The notes beneath the pieces are model-generated. The model was given only the letters and a program-made list of their open reading frames with translations. It had not been told where the DNA came from and searched no databases. Positions 44,866 to 58,091 of a stretch of 64,000 nucleotides of DNA are shown in pieces. The stretch covers positions 1-64,000 of the forward strand of contig JAOPHQ010002291.1 in assembly GCA_030340625.1 (NCBI GenBank), written 5' to 3'. Origin of the DNA: Merluccius polli. Its lineage: Eukaryota > Chordata > Actinopteri > Gadiformes > Merlucciidae. The position numbers and the translations under genes are program-made. Numbering within the stretch: position 1 is the first letter of the stretch; every line of letters starts with the position of its first letter.

Positions 44866-46874
44866 GTAAGTGGTTTCACCCACTGTATAGGAAACATGCA
44901 TGTGCACATTTAGCCGGTATCTGGCAACACGTGGGCGTCACTTGTTACAAAAAAACAAAACAACACCAGTTAAACGTCCAATAAAAAAAAAGAAGTCAAA
45001 AGTGTGTGATTTAAGCAGGATATGTGTGTAATGTAATGTATGCGGATAGGTGTTTGACCATAGGCGTTGGATGGGTGTTAAACTTCACTGTTAGGTAGGT
45101 GAGGTAGCCTACATCTTTCAGTGACCAAAAAAAAAAAAGGATTTGGGCAACCCTCAACTTAGCAGACGAAGATGTCTGAGATGTCTGACAGCTCCTGCAG
45201 GCGTCCACGGCCAGGAAATTAGGTTATTATATGAGATCTGAAGATCTGAGAGGCGACGGCCTATATTTGATTTATTTATAGGCTTACATCTTTGAAAGAT
45301 AACTGCTTTTATTACCTACCCAAAAGATATCTTGAAAATATTGCATTTATTGAGCATACTTTGATAAAAAAGTATTGAGTAAAATGTTTCCTTTCAAAAA
45401 GCATACATCTGAGGCAATATACCAGACAGTACATGGGGCTATAATAGTCATATAGTCGTAACTAAACAGTAGTTACAATTTTGTATTATTTAATTTAGGG
45501 TATTATGGTCTAGATTTCAGGTATTGGACTCCATCACACACCGGGCTTGACTTTACATGGTGCAAAATATTCACTGCTTTAAGTTTTCTAAAGGACATAT
45601 TCAGTGCAGCGTTTTTGTAATGTCTGTGTGGTTCTTTGCTGTGTCATGCTGGGGGCTGATATACTTTACATGGAGCCCATGATATGCTATCTTTGAAGAT
45701 AGATACCAATACTAAACCGGTTATCAAGTAAGGAAAAAAGTTATTTCCCTAATCTTTTTTTCTTTCTTTTTAGACGTAGTTTCAACATTGTGCAATGTTT
45801 GTTGTTGTTGTTGTTGTTATTATAATTATAATTATTATTATTATTATTAAATGTTTGACAGCTCAGGTTTGCATTACAACATGTGCTAGAGATGCTGTAT
45901 ATGATGTTTATATGGTGTAGCGGCAGTAGCATGCGTGGGTCTCCGCAGTAAGAGAATCAGGCCTGTTATACATGTGGTTGTTCCATAGGTGGCAATGGAG
46001 CAAGTGGGAAGAAGGAGTGAGCGGTCTGGCCGTTAGTTTGTGGCTGAACTCAAACGGGAAAAAAATAACCACATGAACTGTGTTTCAGTTCACTGAGTGA
46101 GAAGACAAATTTACATACATAGACGTATCTTATAATGAATGAGGCGATACTGGCCGCCTTTGTACGGCTATGTATTTAAAGGGATGTGTGGCTTCTCCAG
46201 TGTTGAACCAATCAAAATGACAGGATCGCTTCTAACTCATAAGATGATTGATAGGGAAAGATTCATCTCCTTCATGTGATGCAAAGAGAAAGCTGTCCTC
46301 CTCATCTTGATGGAGCGCTATTCACTTTGTCATCGGCATAATAACAAGGTTCTTCCACTTTTAAAATGCCAGTCAAACACTGCATTCAATTTAATATTAA
46401 GTATCGTATAAATCGTTTCGTACTTCATCATTTTGAATTATAAGGTATTTATTTTATCAACCTTTTGAAAGGACATACGTATAATTGACTACATTCACAT
46501 CATTCATTTGGCTGACCCAGAACACTACTAATCATAATGCAAAAAATCCACACAAAACTTGTTCAATCAATACTACACATTTCCATGAAAGGCTTTCGGG
46601 TGAGGTAGGCGTGATTGCTATGATTGATATTAAGTAAGTATGCAGCTTATTGTCCTGCAGCGTGTTTAGCGACGGTGGAAGACTCCTAGCAGTGTGTGTG
46701 CGTGTGTGTGTGTGTGTGTGTTGTGTGTGTGTGGTTTCTTAAGTAAAGCTGTGCTAATCCTGTAAGGGCGGATGAGTGGACAGACATGTGATGGCCCACT
46801 TGTCTCTTAAGTGAAGAGGGGGGAGGGGGGATCAAGACCTAACCTGCTGCTCAGTGTGTGTGTTTTGGTTGTAT

Positions 46875-46913
<39 letters not shown>

Positions 46914-47133
46914 TTTGTACGCACGCAAGCACTCGCTGATTGGCGCAATCGATTAGTCAGTAACAACATCAATGACGTACACGCACACACACCTTGCTTC
47001 CTAGCCTAGTGTTTTAACGTTGTACAACAGCGCCATCAGCGTAGGCGACCTCGGTCAGTAGGTGGACGACGTGTGCCTGACGGGCGGCTGCCCATCAAAC
47101 TCGATTAGCGTGGACGACTTCCTGTCCTGCCCC

Positions 47134-47183
<50 letters not shown>

Positions 47184-47604
47184 GCCCGCCCCACCTCCGC
47201 CCCCGCCCAGATTACCCCTGTTAGCGTGTCGCCAAGGACAACAGCCGTTCCTCACCGCTCTCTTTGAGTTTCTATTATTCAATTTAGAAACTTTTGGATT
47301 GATTTAATCCCCCCAACCTCCCCCCTCCCCCCCCCCCCCCCCTCCCCCACTCCCCTCTCCCTCAACATTTATATCCGGGCCTTTGTGTGTGTGTGTGACG
47401 GGGTGAAGGAGTTAGCGGAGTGGATGAGGTGTCGATCGGTCAACGGTTTTGTTGATGGGTGGTGGTGAAGATGAGTGCGACGAGCAGCACCCGTCTGAGC
47501 CCTCGTCCCGGCAGCCTGCTGGTGAACGAACCCAGGTGCTATGGCTCCACACTGTCCCTGGCGGAGAAATGTGAGCAGTCTTTCTTCTTCTTCTACTACT
47601 ACAG
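44866..47604. other. Presumed slc4a4 intron 1
   Basis: AT-rich with GT/CA microsatellites at 46696-46734, 46878-46912 and 47136-47180 and C-runs near 47310-47350. An ATG at 47471 opens a frame that reads through the acceptor tract into the MEDEAVL exon. No other exon is recognised. Confidence 0.5.
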
Positions 47605-50600
47605 GATGGAGGACGAGGCCGTGCTGGACCGCGGGGCGTCCTTCGTCAAGCACGTCTGTGACGAAGAGGAGGTGGAGGGTGAGTGTGCTCTCTGGTTCTT
47701 GTTCTTCTTGTTCTTCTAGTTCTTGGTCTTCTGGTTCTTGTTCTTGGTCTTGTTCTTCTGATTCTCGGGACCCTGACAAAAAAATACAGGTGACAGCCAA
47801 AACAATGACATCAAGTTAAACTGATGAAATGAAAGCTGCCTGCGATTATATTTAAAACTTTCAACTTCAAGTTTAGGGGGAGTGAGCCGTCATTATATAG
47901 GTCAGTCAGTCAGTATTTATTAGCTCATTTATGCGTCCCAGGAATTCATACATTTAATATTTGGATCCCAATTTTCTTTTAGATAGAGTTGTGAGTGTCA
48001 AATCCCCAACCCATGCTCAAATGTAAATCACCCTAATAATTTACACAAGGTACATGTGGCTGGGGCCAGCAGAACATTTGATCTAAATAGAATCTGTCCA
48101 TAGTCAGTCTTGAAATACTTAAAGTTTCTTTAAATATATATATTCATTAAAGTAATGGCACCACTAATTACCAACGTCAGATTATAACAACCGCTGAAAT
48201 GCTTCGTGCTAGCTGTAATGTTTCCGCCCACGCTTTTCTTCCTAGCGACGGCCAAATGTCACTTCCGGCACGCATGGGGCTCCCCTGATTAGCGCGCTGG
48301 CATGGAAGAGATGTAGGACACAGATCACTTGATCCTGTGTTTAGAATAATGTGATTGGTTAATCTCCTCTAAGAGACCCATCGAACAACAAATTCAGCTA
48401 GTCATGTGATAGGCTGACCAATCCACAGATAAATCACCAAAAGATTGGGCTTATTTTATGTGTCCATAAAATAAGACAACATTACTTTATTGATCACAGA
48501 TAAGGAAAGATGCATTTCTTACAATTTTAAGAGAATTGCCTTTTGCAACTTTTGAAACAAGCGATTACGCAACTTTGATTGAGTGATTTCAAAGCTTTAG
48601 CGAAGATCTAACGTCACAGATGATGGTTTCATGTGAACAGCTAAAGCCTTTTTCTCGTGATGTCAGGGTCAAACTCGTATCGGTCGTGAATCTCAAGCCG
48701 GAAATGATGTGCTCATTTTGCCCGTCATCCCAGCTTGAACCTCTGTGCTATCTCCCCTGGCACTGGCTAAACCAGCGTCCGTCTGTGTGTGTGTGTGTGT
48801 GTCTGTGTGTGTGTGACTTGTGACCCCTACTTCTCCTTGATCAGACTATTTTACTGTTGCTCAGTCCAGGGACACTGCATTCAATTATTTTTTTCTTTGT
48901 TGAAGCAACAAAGCCCCCCCCCCCAAAAAAAAACAACCAACAACCCACATTGTTAATATAATTGATCTGTCTTTCGTCTGTCAGACAGTACTTTCCTCCA
49001 CTGGATAGTCTAGTATCTTTGGTTTGTTTGAGATTTTGATTAGTTTTTATTTGTGTTTGCTTTCCTCATGACCTTTTATGAGGGAGTGCTTGACATCTTC
49101 AAGCAGCATGTGTGGGAGTCCCTGATAAAGGCTTTAAAGTGCCAATCTCAAAGATTTCTGTTTAGTTCTCTTTGGCGACACCTATGGCGATAAGCGGTAA
49201 CTGCAGGTGTGTCACCACCGACACTAGAGCCATAGGCTCAATCCCCATTGTGTGACCTCATTCGGCGATAGATAGTGACTTAACAGACATCAAAATCTTC
49301 AAGATTATTACTTTAATGAATGACTGACAATCGATTGACGCATTGACGTTACGCATTGCTGTGGATTATTCACGTTTGCCTCGTGCAACACTCCCTCCCA
49401 ACACACTAGAAGGACGAGTTGTACTCAAGAAGTACTTCCCAACATATTTAGCATACTTTGAATACTTTTTTATAGCCACCACCGGTATGAGTCAATTAAA
49501 ATATCACTTGCATGTAGGTTGCAACGTTTTGACCTTCGGAAAAGGTCAAGCCATCTGAGGTACGCCGTACCACAAGAGGGCAAGATGAGCCTCAATGGGC
49601 AGACGCGTAGCAATCGGAAAAAGAGAATAAATCACACATATTAATACAAATTAATAGAGAGAAAAACAGAGCCAAAAGCTGGTGCAAGGTGCACACAGGG
49701 ACAAATAAATCGTAAGAGTAGCTTTTAAAAGGATTGCAAAGGCCAAATGACAAAAGAAGAAGTGAATACAACAGAGGACACAGGGTGATAGACGAGAGCG
49801 GAATAAGAAAAGGAGTCCGCCGGTTCGAAAGAAAGATTTACGCTTTGCCAGCGTTGCTCGGTAGGGCAACTTCCTCTGGTTTTTGGGGATTTGTTTTAAT
49901 GGGAGAGGAACTTTGTTTTTTAACTTGCCCATAAGGAGCGGTCTGAAAGAAGCCCAAGTCTTGTGTTTTCAGGGAGGTTTGTTTAGCCTGCCGGATTGCT
50001 AAGGGGAAGCAACAGCACAGCCAGTTTCCCCAGTAACCATTATCTCCGCATGGACACCCAGAGCATACTAATAAACAAACAAATTAATACATCTATATAT
50101 ATATAAAGATGAATAATATGGCCTTTACATGCCCGAGTGTTAAAAAATAAGTATTTTATATTCAGCAGAAGTAGATTTCAGTCGATCTTTTCATTAAAGA
50201 GTACTTTATAACATGAACAAGTCTCAAAAGTAATGGCAGGTTGAAGGTTGAGCGATTCTTCGTTTATGTGGAATTTTTCTGTTCATGAGGGGAAGAGCAG
50301 TGTTACGTCAGCGGTTGTATCGCGTCATTCACGTACCATTGATTTAGTCTCGTATGTTATGGTATAAACATTGGACAGGTGCCATCCGTTGAACCCAAAG
50401 TCCATCAGGGACACACTTACATGCATACATGCTGTCTATACACCATATGTCTGCGTAATGGAGAAATCCTATCTGTCTCTGTTTCTGTCTCTATTTCTCT
50501 CTCTCTCCCCCTCTCTCTCAATTAAATTAAATAAAACATTTAATTAAATGTAATTCAAAAGAGCTTTATTGACATGGAAAATAAACATTTCCATTGCCAA

Positions 50601-53600
50601 AGCAGTTTAAAAAATGGTAAAATAACAAAATACTACAAAAAGGTAACAAACTAAGTGAAATATCGATTATCAGTATAAGTACAGTGAAAAAAATGAGGTA
50701 ATGCTGAGTGAGCAAATCAAACTATTTCCTGGAACTGGGCCACAGAATGAGTCTTTACCCACGCTCTCTCTCTCTCTCTCTCTTTTCTCCCCTCACAGTG
50801 TTTGTTTTTTGTCCTTCTAAATGTCTATTTTTTCTCTGTCAGAGATCCCAGCAGTTAATCCATTGCTAATCCGTCTGACCTGCAGACCAACTTTCAAATC
50901 AACCAATCCATAGGAAAAATGCCTCTGGTCAGCTTCTCCGAATCACAACAAACAAAACACTTGTGATTCTGGTGCTTTCGTCATTGATGATTTCTTTTTC
51001 TATCAATCGGATATTTCTTTCTTTTTTTTTTTCTTTCCACAGTATACATGATTCACGATCATGAATAATTCACACTCTCTCTATATAGAAGATCATTGTC
51101 TGTTGTTCTGAGTGGCTTGGTCACTTCCTGGTTCTGCTGCTTGGTGCTGGGCCCGGACCTCCCCTGGGCCCAGCATCAAGAGCATGACACTGGTAGTGTA
51201 CAGCCTTTGTTTCCTTCCTGACTTCTCCCATGGGTTTACCGTGGGTTACGGTGCACCGGATCAGAAGGAGGGACGGGTATTCGAGCATCTGATGCCACGT
51301 ATAAGTTGGAGTAAAAAGTCAGATAGGATGTGGGACACTGACACTGACACAGTTAAAAACAGTCTTGAAAATAAAATAATCTTGAACTTTGAATTCATCC
51401 AATGTTTTACACACAGAAATACATGATTTTCGTCTGAATGGCAAAAGTATTATTAGGAAAATGTAGCAGAATGCCACATTTGCTACTTCTTAATGAAACC
51501 AAAAAGCGGTGCTCTAAAAATGTGAAGAAAACATGTTTGGTTCATTATCAATTGGACCAAAGCCGATAAAAACCGTTGAACTCTGGGTTCATTTTCCTGA
51601 ACAGCGTGTTCTGTATCCTCCTGTAATGTCCCACGTAGAGGCGAAACACCCCACACAGTTAATACACTCGCATGTATCTGTGAAGCAAGATTGCACACTG
51701 TTTCTGTGGCTCCGCCAGCCCAGAGCCTAAATAGTGACAGATTTTTTTAACCTGTCGAGTTCACAACAAAAGTTGCATTCAAAGCCAAATGAAAATAAAT
51801 ACATGAATGTTTCCACTGTCTTCAGTCGCCAGTATTAGTAGTTGGACATTTTAGACATAAATGTTGCATAAATGGACCGAAGCAAAAGAGAAAATGTTCT
51901 ACCAAATTGCGACAATATCATATTAAACAAGAAATCGAAACCAACCGAAACCATACAAAAAAAGTAAGAAGTAACTTGGTATGACCGACAACCGACTTTA
52001 TCTTAAGTCTATTCATCAGCAAAAATCAATGGAAAGAATGTCGGTGGGAGTGTGATCAACACCTCTGAAGTGTGTGTTATTACCAAGCGGATTAGTGTAT
52101 TGACCCTAAACCACCACAGCGTGTACGACTTGGTACCCTGCAGGTACCATGCCTACATATAAATACGGGTGTTGTTTTCATGCAAGAGATCCCAGTCTTC
52201 ACTGAGTCCTGCTACTCTGCTATGAGCCCAAATATTTGTTTTGACAGGCTGCTGCGAGCTCTGCACAAATGCTCCTCAATTTTTCCCCGTTCTCGTTCGT
52301 ACTGAATTCTGGGCCACGTGATGCTGTTCTTGTTACAAACCGTTAAGAAAATGTAATCAATATTAGTATACATAGAATTTGATGGGGGGGGGGGGTCACT
52401 TCATCAAATGTTGTATCATGTGCTGTTCAACTGTTGCTAAAAGACTAGCAATAAAATACAGCAGTAGTATTACTGAATTTGTATTGTTAGACTTGGACCC
52501 TTCACGGAGATGGTTTTGATGGTTCTGTGGGGATCATGATATTAATGTGACCTAAATGATTTGTGTAGCAAGGAAGGGCACTAAAGCGCATCCTTTTTTT
52601 CTTCACAAGACCATGAATGAAGTGCTGCTCTGATTCCAGTGTGTTTCGAATGATGACTTACGGATGTTAATTAGAGAGTATTTATGAGATCGTGGAGTGA
52701 TGTCATGCGATAGCGCGGCGTTATCTCCCTCACACTCCTTCACTGTCCTCTCTCTGCCCACTAGGTCACCACACTGTGTACATTGGCGTGCACGTGCCCA
52801 AGAGCTACAGGCGCCGGCGGCGCCACCGACGCCATGTGGGCCACAAGGACAGGAAGGAGCGATCCAACGAGAACCCGTCCGACAAGTCGGACACGGAGAC
52901 CAACGACGATGCCAGCCGCAGCATCCTCAAACCCCTCAGTGAGTCGAGATAGACCCCCATCCACCCCCCCCCCCCCCACAACCCACCCACAACCCACCCC
53001 CCGCTACAACCCACCCCCACCCACCCCGTCACCACCACCCACCCCATCACCCCCACCCACCCCGTCACCTACCCACCCCATCACCACCACCACCCCCACC
53101 ACCACTACCACCCACCCACGACCACCCACACCATCCCCTCCCTTCCTGTCATGATCCATTAAGGGGCATTTAGTCCCGTGATGTGTGTGTGTGTGTGTGT
53201 GTTTGTGTTTGTGTTTGTGTGTGTGTGTGTGAGAGAGTGTGTGGGCCACCACCCACTACTACTGTTCCAGCCAATTCCATTTCCTCCCTGCGTCTTCCCC
53301 TGACCCTCAAGGGGACTTGCTGTGTCCACACACCAGGAATAGATGCCCTTGCCTGGCTGTGTGATGGCTGTGTTTGGACAGAATAGCGTGAGGAATCAGT
53401 GTGGAAGTAATGGCTCTCTCTATACAATTGTGCCGGCTGATGATATGAGTCTCCTAGTATGTGTGTGTGCGTGTGTGTAGTGCAGGGCCCATGCATGAGT
53501 GTGCAGGCTTCATGCATGTGTGCGTATGTATGTCTGTGTTCAGGCCCCATACGTGCATGTGTGTGTGTGTGTGTGTGTGTATGTGCAGGGCCCATATCGT

Positions 53601-53688
53601 GTGTGTGCAGGCTTCATGCATGTGTGTGTGTGTGCAGGCTTCATGCATGTGTGAGTATGTATGTCTGTCTGCAGGCCCCATACGTGCA

Positions 53689-53721
<33 letters not shown>

Positions 53722-53797
53722 AGGGCCCATATCATGTGTGTGTAGGCTTCATGCATGTGTGTGCGTATGTATGTTTGTGTGCAGGCCCCATACGTGC

Positions 53798-53833
<36 letters not shown>

Positions 53834-53883
53834 GCTTCATGCATGTGTGCGTATGTATGTTTGTGTGCAGGCCCCATATGTGC

Positions 53884-53921
<38 letters not shown>

Positions 53922-54190
53922 ACGTGTACATGTGTGTGTCACTGTGCTCGCCTGCTCTCCCAGACACGTGTGCCTAACTGTATCTGTATGTGCGTGCATG
54001 TGCAGTAAACGGGGCGAGTGCGTGTCTTCTCGGTTCAATGGCGCCCGAGTGAGTCTCCTCTCCCCTGAGATGTTCCTCGAGGGCAGACACTTTTGGTGCT
54101 CGGACAAAAGATCAACGACTGGACGGCCGGAGCGAAAGTTCAGAAAGGAGAGAGGGGAGGGGAGAGAGAGCGGGAGAGAGACAGAGAGAC

Positions 54191-54230
<40 letters not shown>

Positions 54231-54930
54231 TACGTCGGGTGATGGAGTCTCAATGCAAAGGCTGAACTCACTTACCGATGTCACTGAGGTCAGCGATTTG
54301 TATTTACAGTAGAATTCACGTCAAGCTCGGTCAAATAAATGCATGTGAACATGAGTGGCCGTCCATTAAGGACGACAGACAGACAGACAGATAGGTTGTC
54401 TGTAGTCTGGGTATGACAAACGCACACGCCTGCGCATGTGTGACGATATGTGATGTGACCGGAGGACTGTGCCGTTCCTGAACTGCGTCGTGTGACGAGA
54501 GCGTATCGCGGGATATATCTACGGGGGATTTAATATGTGATCTGAATGTTTCCGGACAAGATTACGACGAGCTTATCTGCATAGATGCTGAACGATATAT
54601 ACATGCTTAGCGGGACGAAAGACGTCACCTTTATGTGATTTACCTTCGACGGTCTGTCCCTTGAGTCCCCCGCCAAAGCTCATCGTATGAAGCAACTTTA
54701 CCCTCCGGCAGCGCAGTGACCCAAGCCGGGCGGACAATGTGAGCTCTACTATAACGACCTTGTGTTTGTGGCTTAAGCAGTTATTATTGATGTGGCGCGT
54801 CACTGTGTTTGGATATAATCTGGGACCCAGCAGTCCTACTTTATTTTCAGTTCCAATCCAATTCCGATGCCTGACTTTGGATATCGGCTGATACCGATAC
54901 TGATTCCAATACCAGAGCACTTTTTTGTCG

Positions 54931-54975
<45 letters not shown>

Positions 54976-55092
54976 TATATATAATATATTCAATTCAATA
55001 AAAGTGAGAGAACTGTGTAGAGAAATAAATATCTACACTAGATATCTACACACTAGATTTGTGAGACAAGTTCTGCTATTATGTTGAAACAC

Positions 55093-55148
<56 letters not shown>

Positions 55149-55549
55149 CGTACACTGATGGTTTCCAAAGTATGAAGACCGCGATGTGTAATCTGCAAAC
55201 TGCACAGTTAGGGCACAGGAGATGTTCACCAGGTCATCAGATGTGGAGAAAGGAACACAGCCCAGATGTGAGCATCCATCAGCCAGAAGAGCACATGCAG
55301 CATGCATGCTACCTGTAAGCGTTTCCCAATTGCTTCCATTCCATGCGCATGCGGCGACGGGTCCGCCGTCCACATGCGGATGTTCACGTGTGAAGCCGCC
55401 ACGCGTGTGTGTGTATGTGTGTGTGTATGTCACTGGTTGCCATTTGGATGTTATTGGCGAAAATACTCTTATCTGTTGTGTGTTAACAATATTTCACTCG
55501 TCTATGACGTCGGCCGATCCTTGCGGATCCTTCGACAGTAGTGTGTGTA

Positions 55550-55592
<43 letters not shown>

Positions 55593-56584
55593 ACACACGT
55601 TGCATCCCTGGGTTGGTTAGTGTGGTTGGGGTGTGTCAGTGTGTGTCCTTATATGTGTTGTGTTGTGTGTATCATGAGTGGAGAATGTAGCAACTGTACA
55701 TATATTCGGGAATGAGTTTCTGTTAGTTTTACATGTTGATTACATGCAGTATGCACATGCATGTGTAGCCTCGCCAGACCATCCTGATATTCACGTTTGC
55801 GTTGAACGTTGTTCAAAAAAACTCCAGCCAATCAGAGTGGCGCTCTTGCTCTCTTTCACTGTCTGTGCTGTCTATTAACGCCGTCTCCATCCGAAGTTGC
55901 TCTACGTGAGATCTGCAGTGTTCGCTTTGCTTTGCCCATAAGAAAGAGCGGAGTAGTTCTGTGTTAACCATCAACACAACGTCATGAGTGGAGAATGTAG
56001 CAACTGTAAAGTATTCGGGAACGAGTTTCTGTTATTTTTTCATGTTGATTACAGTCATGCAGTATGCAGTACGCGAGACCATCCCGATATTCACGTTTGC
56101 GTTACGTTGTTCAAAAAAACTCCAGCCAATCAGAGTGGCGCTCTTCTTGCACTTGACGAATCCGGTTGTAAGTTTTAATCTTTTTAACATCGTGAATGCG
56201 GACGCCAAACCCATCTGCAGAGGGAAACAGAATGTGAACTTGCGGGATTGGGATGGTCTCACAAGGCCAGATAATAACTGGAGGGCTTCCTCCGCATCTG
56301 GCAGGGGACCGTCGGTCACTCAGACCCATGATCCCAGGAGAGGAAGTGCTATGGCGAATGGAGAAGTTTCCGTTGTGCAAAAACATGCACATTTAAAGCC
56401 CTTTTGGGGAAAGCTGTTTTTCATCCCTTCCCTGTTGGATGCTGTTGGACAGCCAACTCTGGGACTAAGTACTCAATATACTTGTGAAGTGTTGCATACA
56501 GAAATAGCCAAGGAACAATAATGAAGTAGGGTAATTATGTAAGTAGTGGGAGTGGGAGTGGTAGTAGTAGTGGTGGTAATAGTG

Positions 56585-56620
<36 letters not shown>

Positions 56621-58047
56621 CTAGTACTAGTAGTACTAGTAGTAGTAGTAGTAGTACTAGTACTAGTAGTACTAGTAGTACTAGTAATAGTAGTAGTAGT
56701 ACTAGTACTAGTAGTACTAGTAATAGTAGTAGTAGTAGTAATAGTAGTGGTAGTAGTAGTAGTAATAGTAGTGGTAGTGGTATTAATAGAAGTAGTAGTA
56801 GTATTAGGAGTAGTAGTAGTGGTAGTAGCCTAGTAGTAATAGTAATAGTAGTGGTAGTGGTATTAATAGTAGTAGTAGTAGTAGTAGTATTAGGAGTAGT
56901 AGTAGGAGTAGGAGTAATATAATTTCAAAGCTTTGGTTTAAAAATATCACATGTTGAGCCCGAATAGAGAAAGAAACCTAAGTGCAACTTTAGGTCCACA
57001 ATTTACTCACATGGTTAAGAATAATAATAAATCATGACATAAAAAAAGCATGACATCTATTTCGTTACCAGCCTGGGATGAAGAGGATTAAACAGAGCCT
57101 CGACGTCTAGAGGTGTGTTGACACTTTCGGTGGTAGTTTGCTACGACGGCGATGGCGGCAGGGGAACTTGGGGGGGAACTTAATGGCGCATTGACGTTTT
57201 GTTGATGGTTAACACAGAACTACTCTGCTCTCTCTTATGGGCAAAGCAAAGTGAAAATTGCAGATCTCACGTAGAGCAACATGCTTCGGATGTAGACAGC
57301 GTTAATGGACACCGCCACAGACAGTGAAAACATACGGTGAAATGGCATTACTAAATAAACAAAAGGGCATTTAGAGCATTGCTTTTTGTGACGCGGTATT
57401 TAAGAGAAATGGCATTTGGTTCCCCTGGCCGTGTCTTTAAGTGGTAACCTTTTGCTAGACGCCGTTTACTGAGGCTGAGTGAATGTCAGTGGGATGGCGG
57501 CGGCGGCGGCGGCGGCGGCGGGGGTGGCGCGACGACGGTCATCAAAGTAAAGAATATTTCCATTCATGGATCACATCTGCCCATTTGTTTAAAATATCTC
57601 TCAACGGTGAAGAAAAATATCTCTCATATGTTCGTCAGTGCTTTTTGCAGTGGGTAATATACAGTAGATCTATTCGTTAGCAGTAGCAGAAATGAAAGCG
57701 ACAAATTCTCAAGATAACGAAAGGCATACCCATGTGTTATTATTATTTTATTCAAACATTGGAAAAATACCAGCAACCTCCCCTGCAAGGCCCCTCCAAA
57801 AAAAACAAAGTTGGTTCAGAAATGCTGAACAAAAATAGCATCGGATGGACCCCCGATAGAAGAAAGAGTGTGGAGTCCCAGATGGTGACCTGCATGTTAA
57901 TACACCTTACTTGTATTGCTGTTGCCCAATAGCCCAATAGCCCAATCCCCACTTCTCTTGCTGGGAAACACCACAGCCCACCAGGGAAGGCCTTGGTCAG
58001 CTGCCTGGGCTGAAATCCTCTTGTTTGGTCAGATGCACTCTGCGGGC

Positions 58048-58091
<44 letters not shown>

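Noticed and set aside
53454..54284. Long His/Thr- and Cys/Val-rich open frames
   Set aside because: They are translations of (GT)n/(CA)n minisatellites with no start context, splice sites or domain.
56546..56833. 95-codon poly-Val frame
   Set aside because: It is the (AGT)n array read in one frame.
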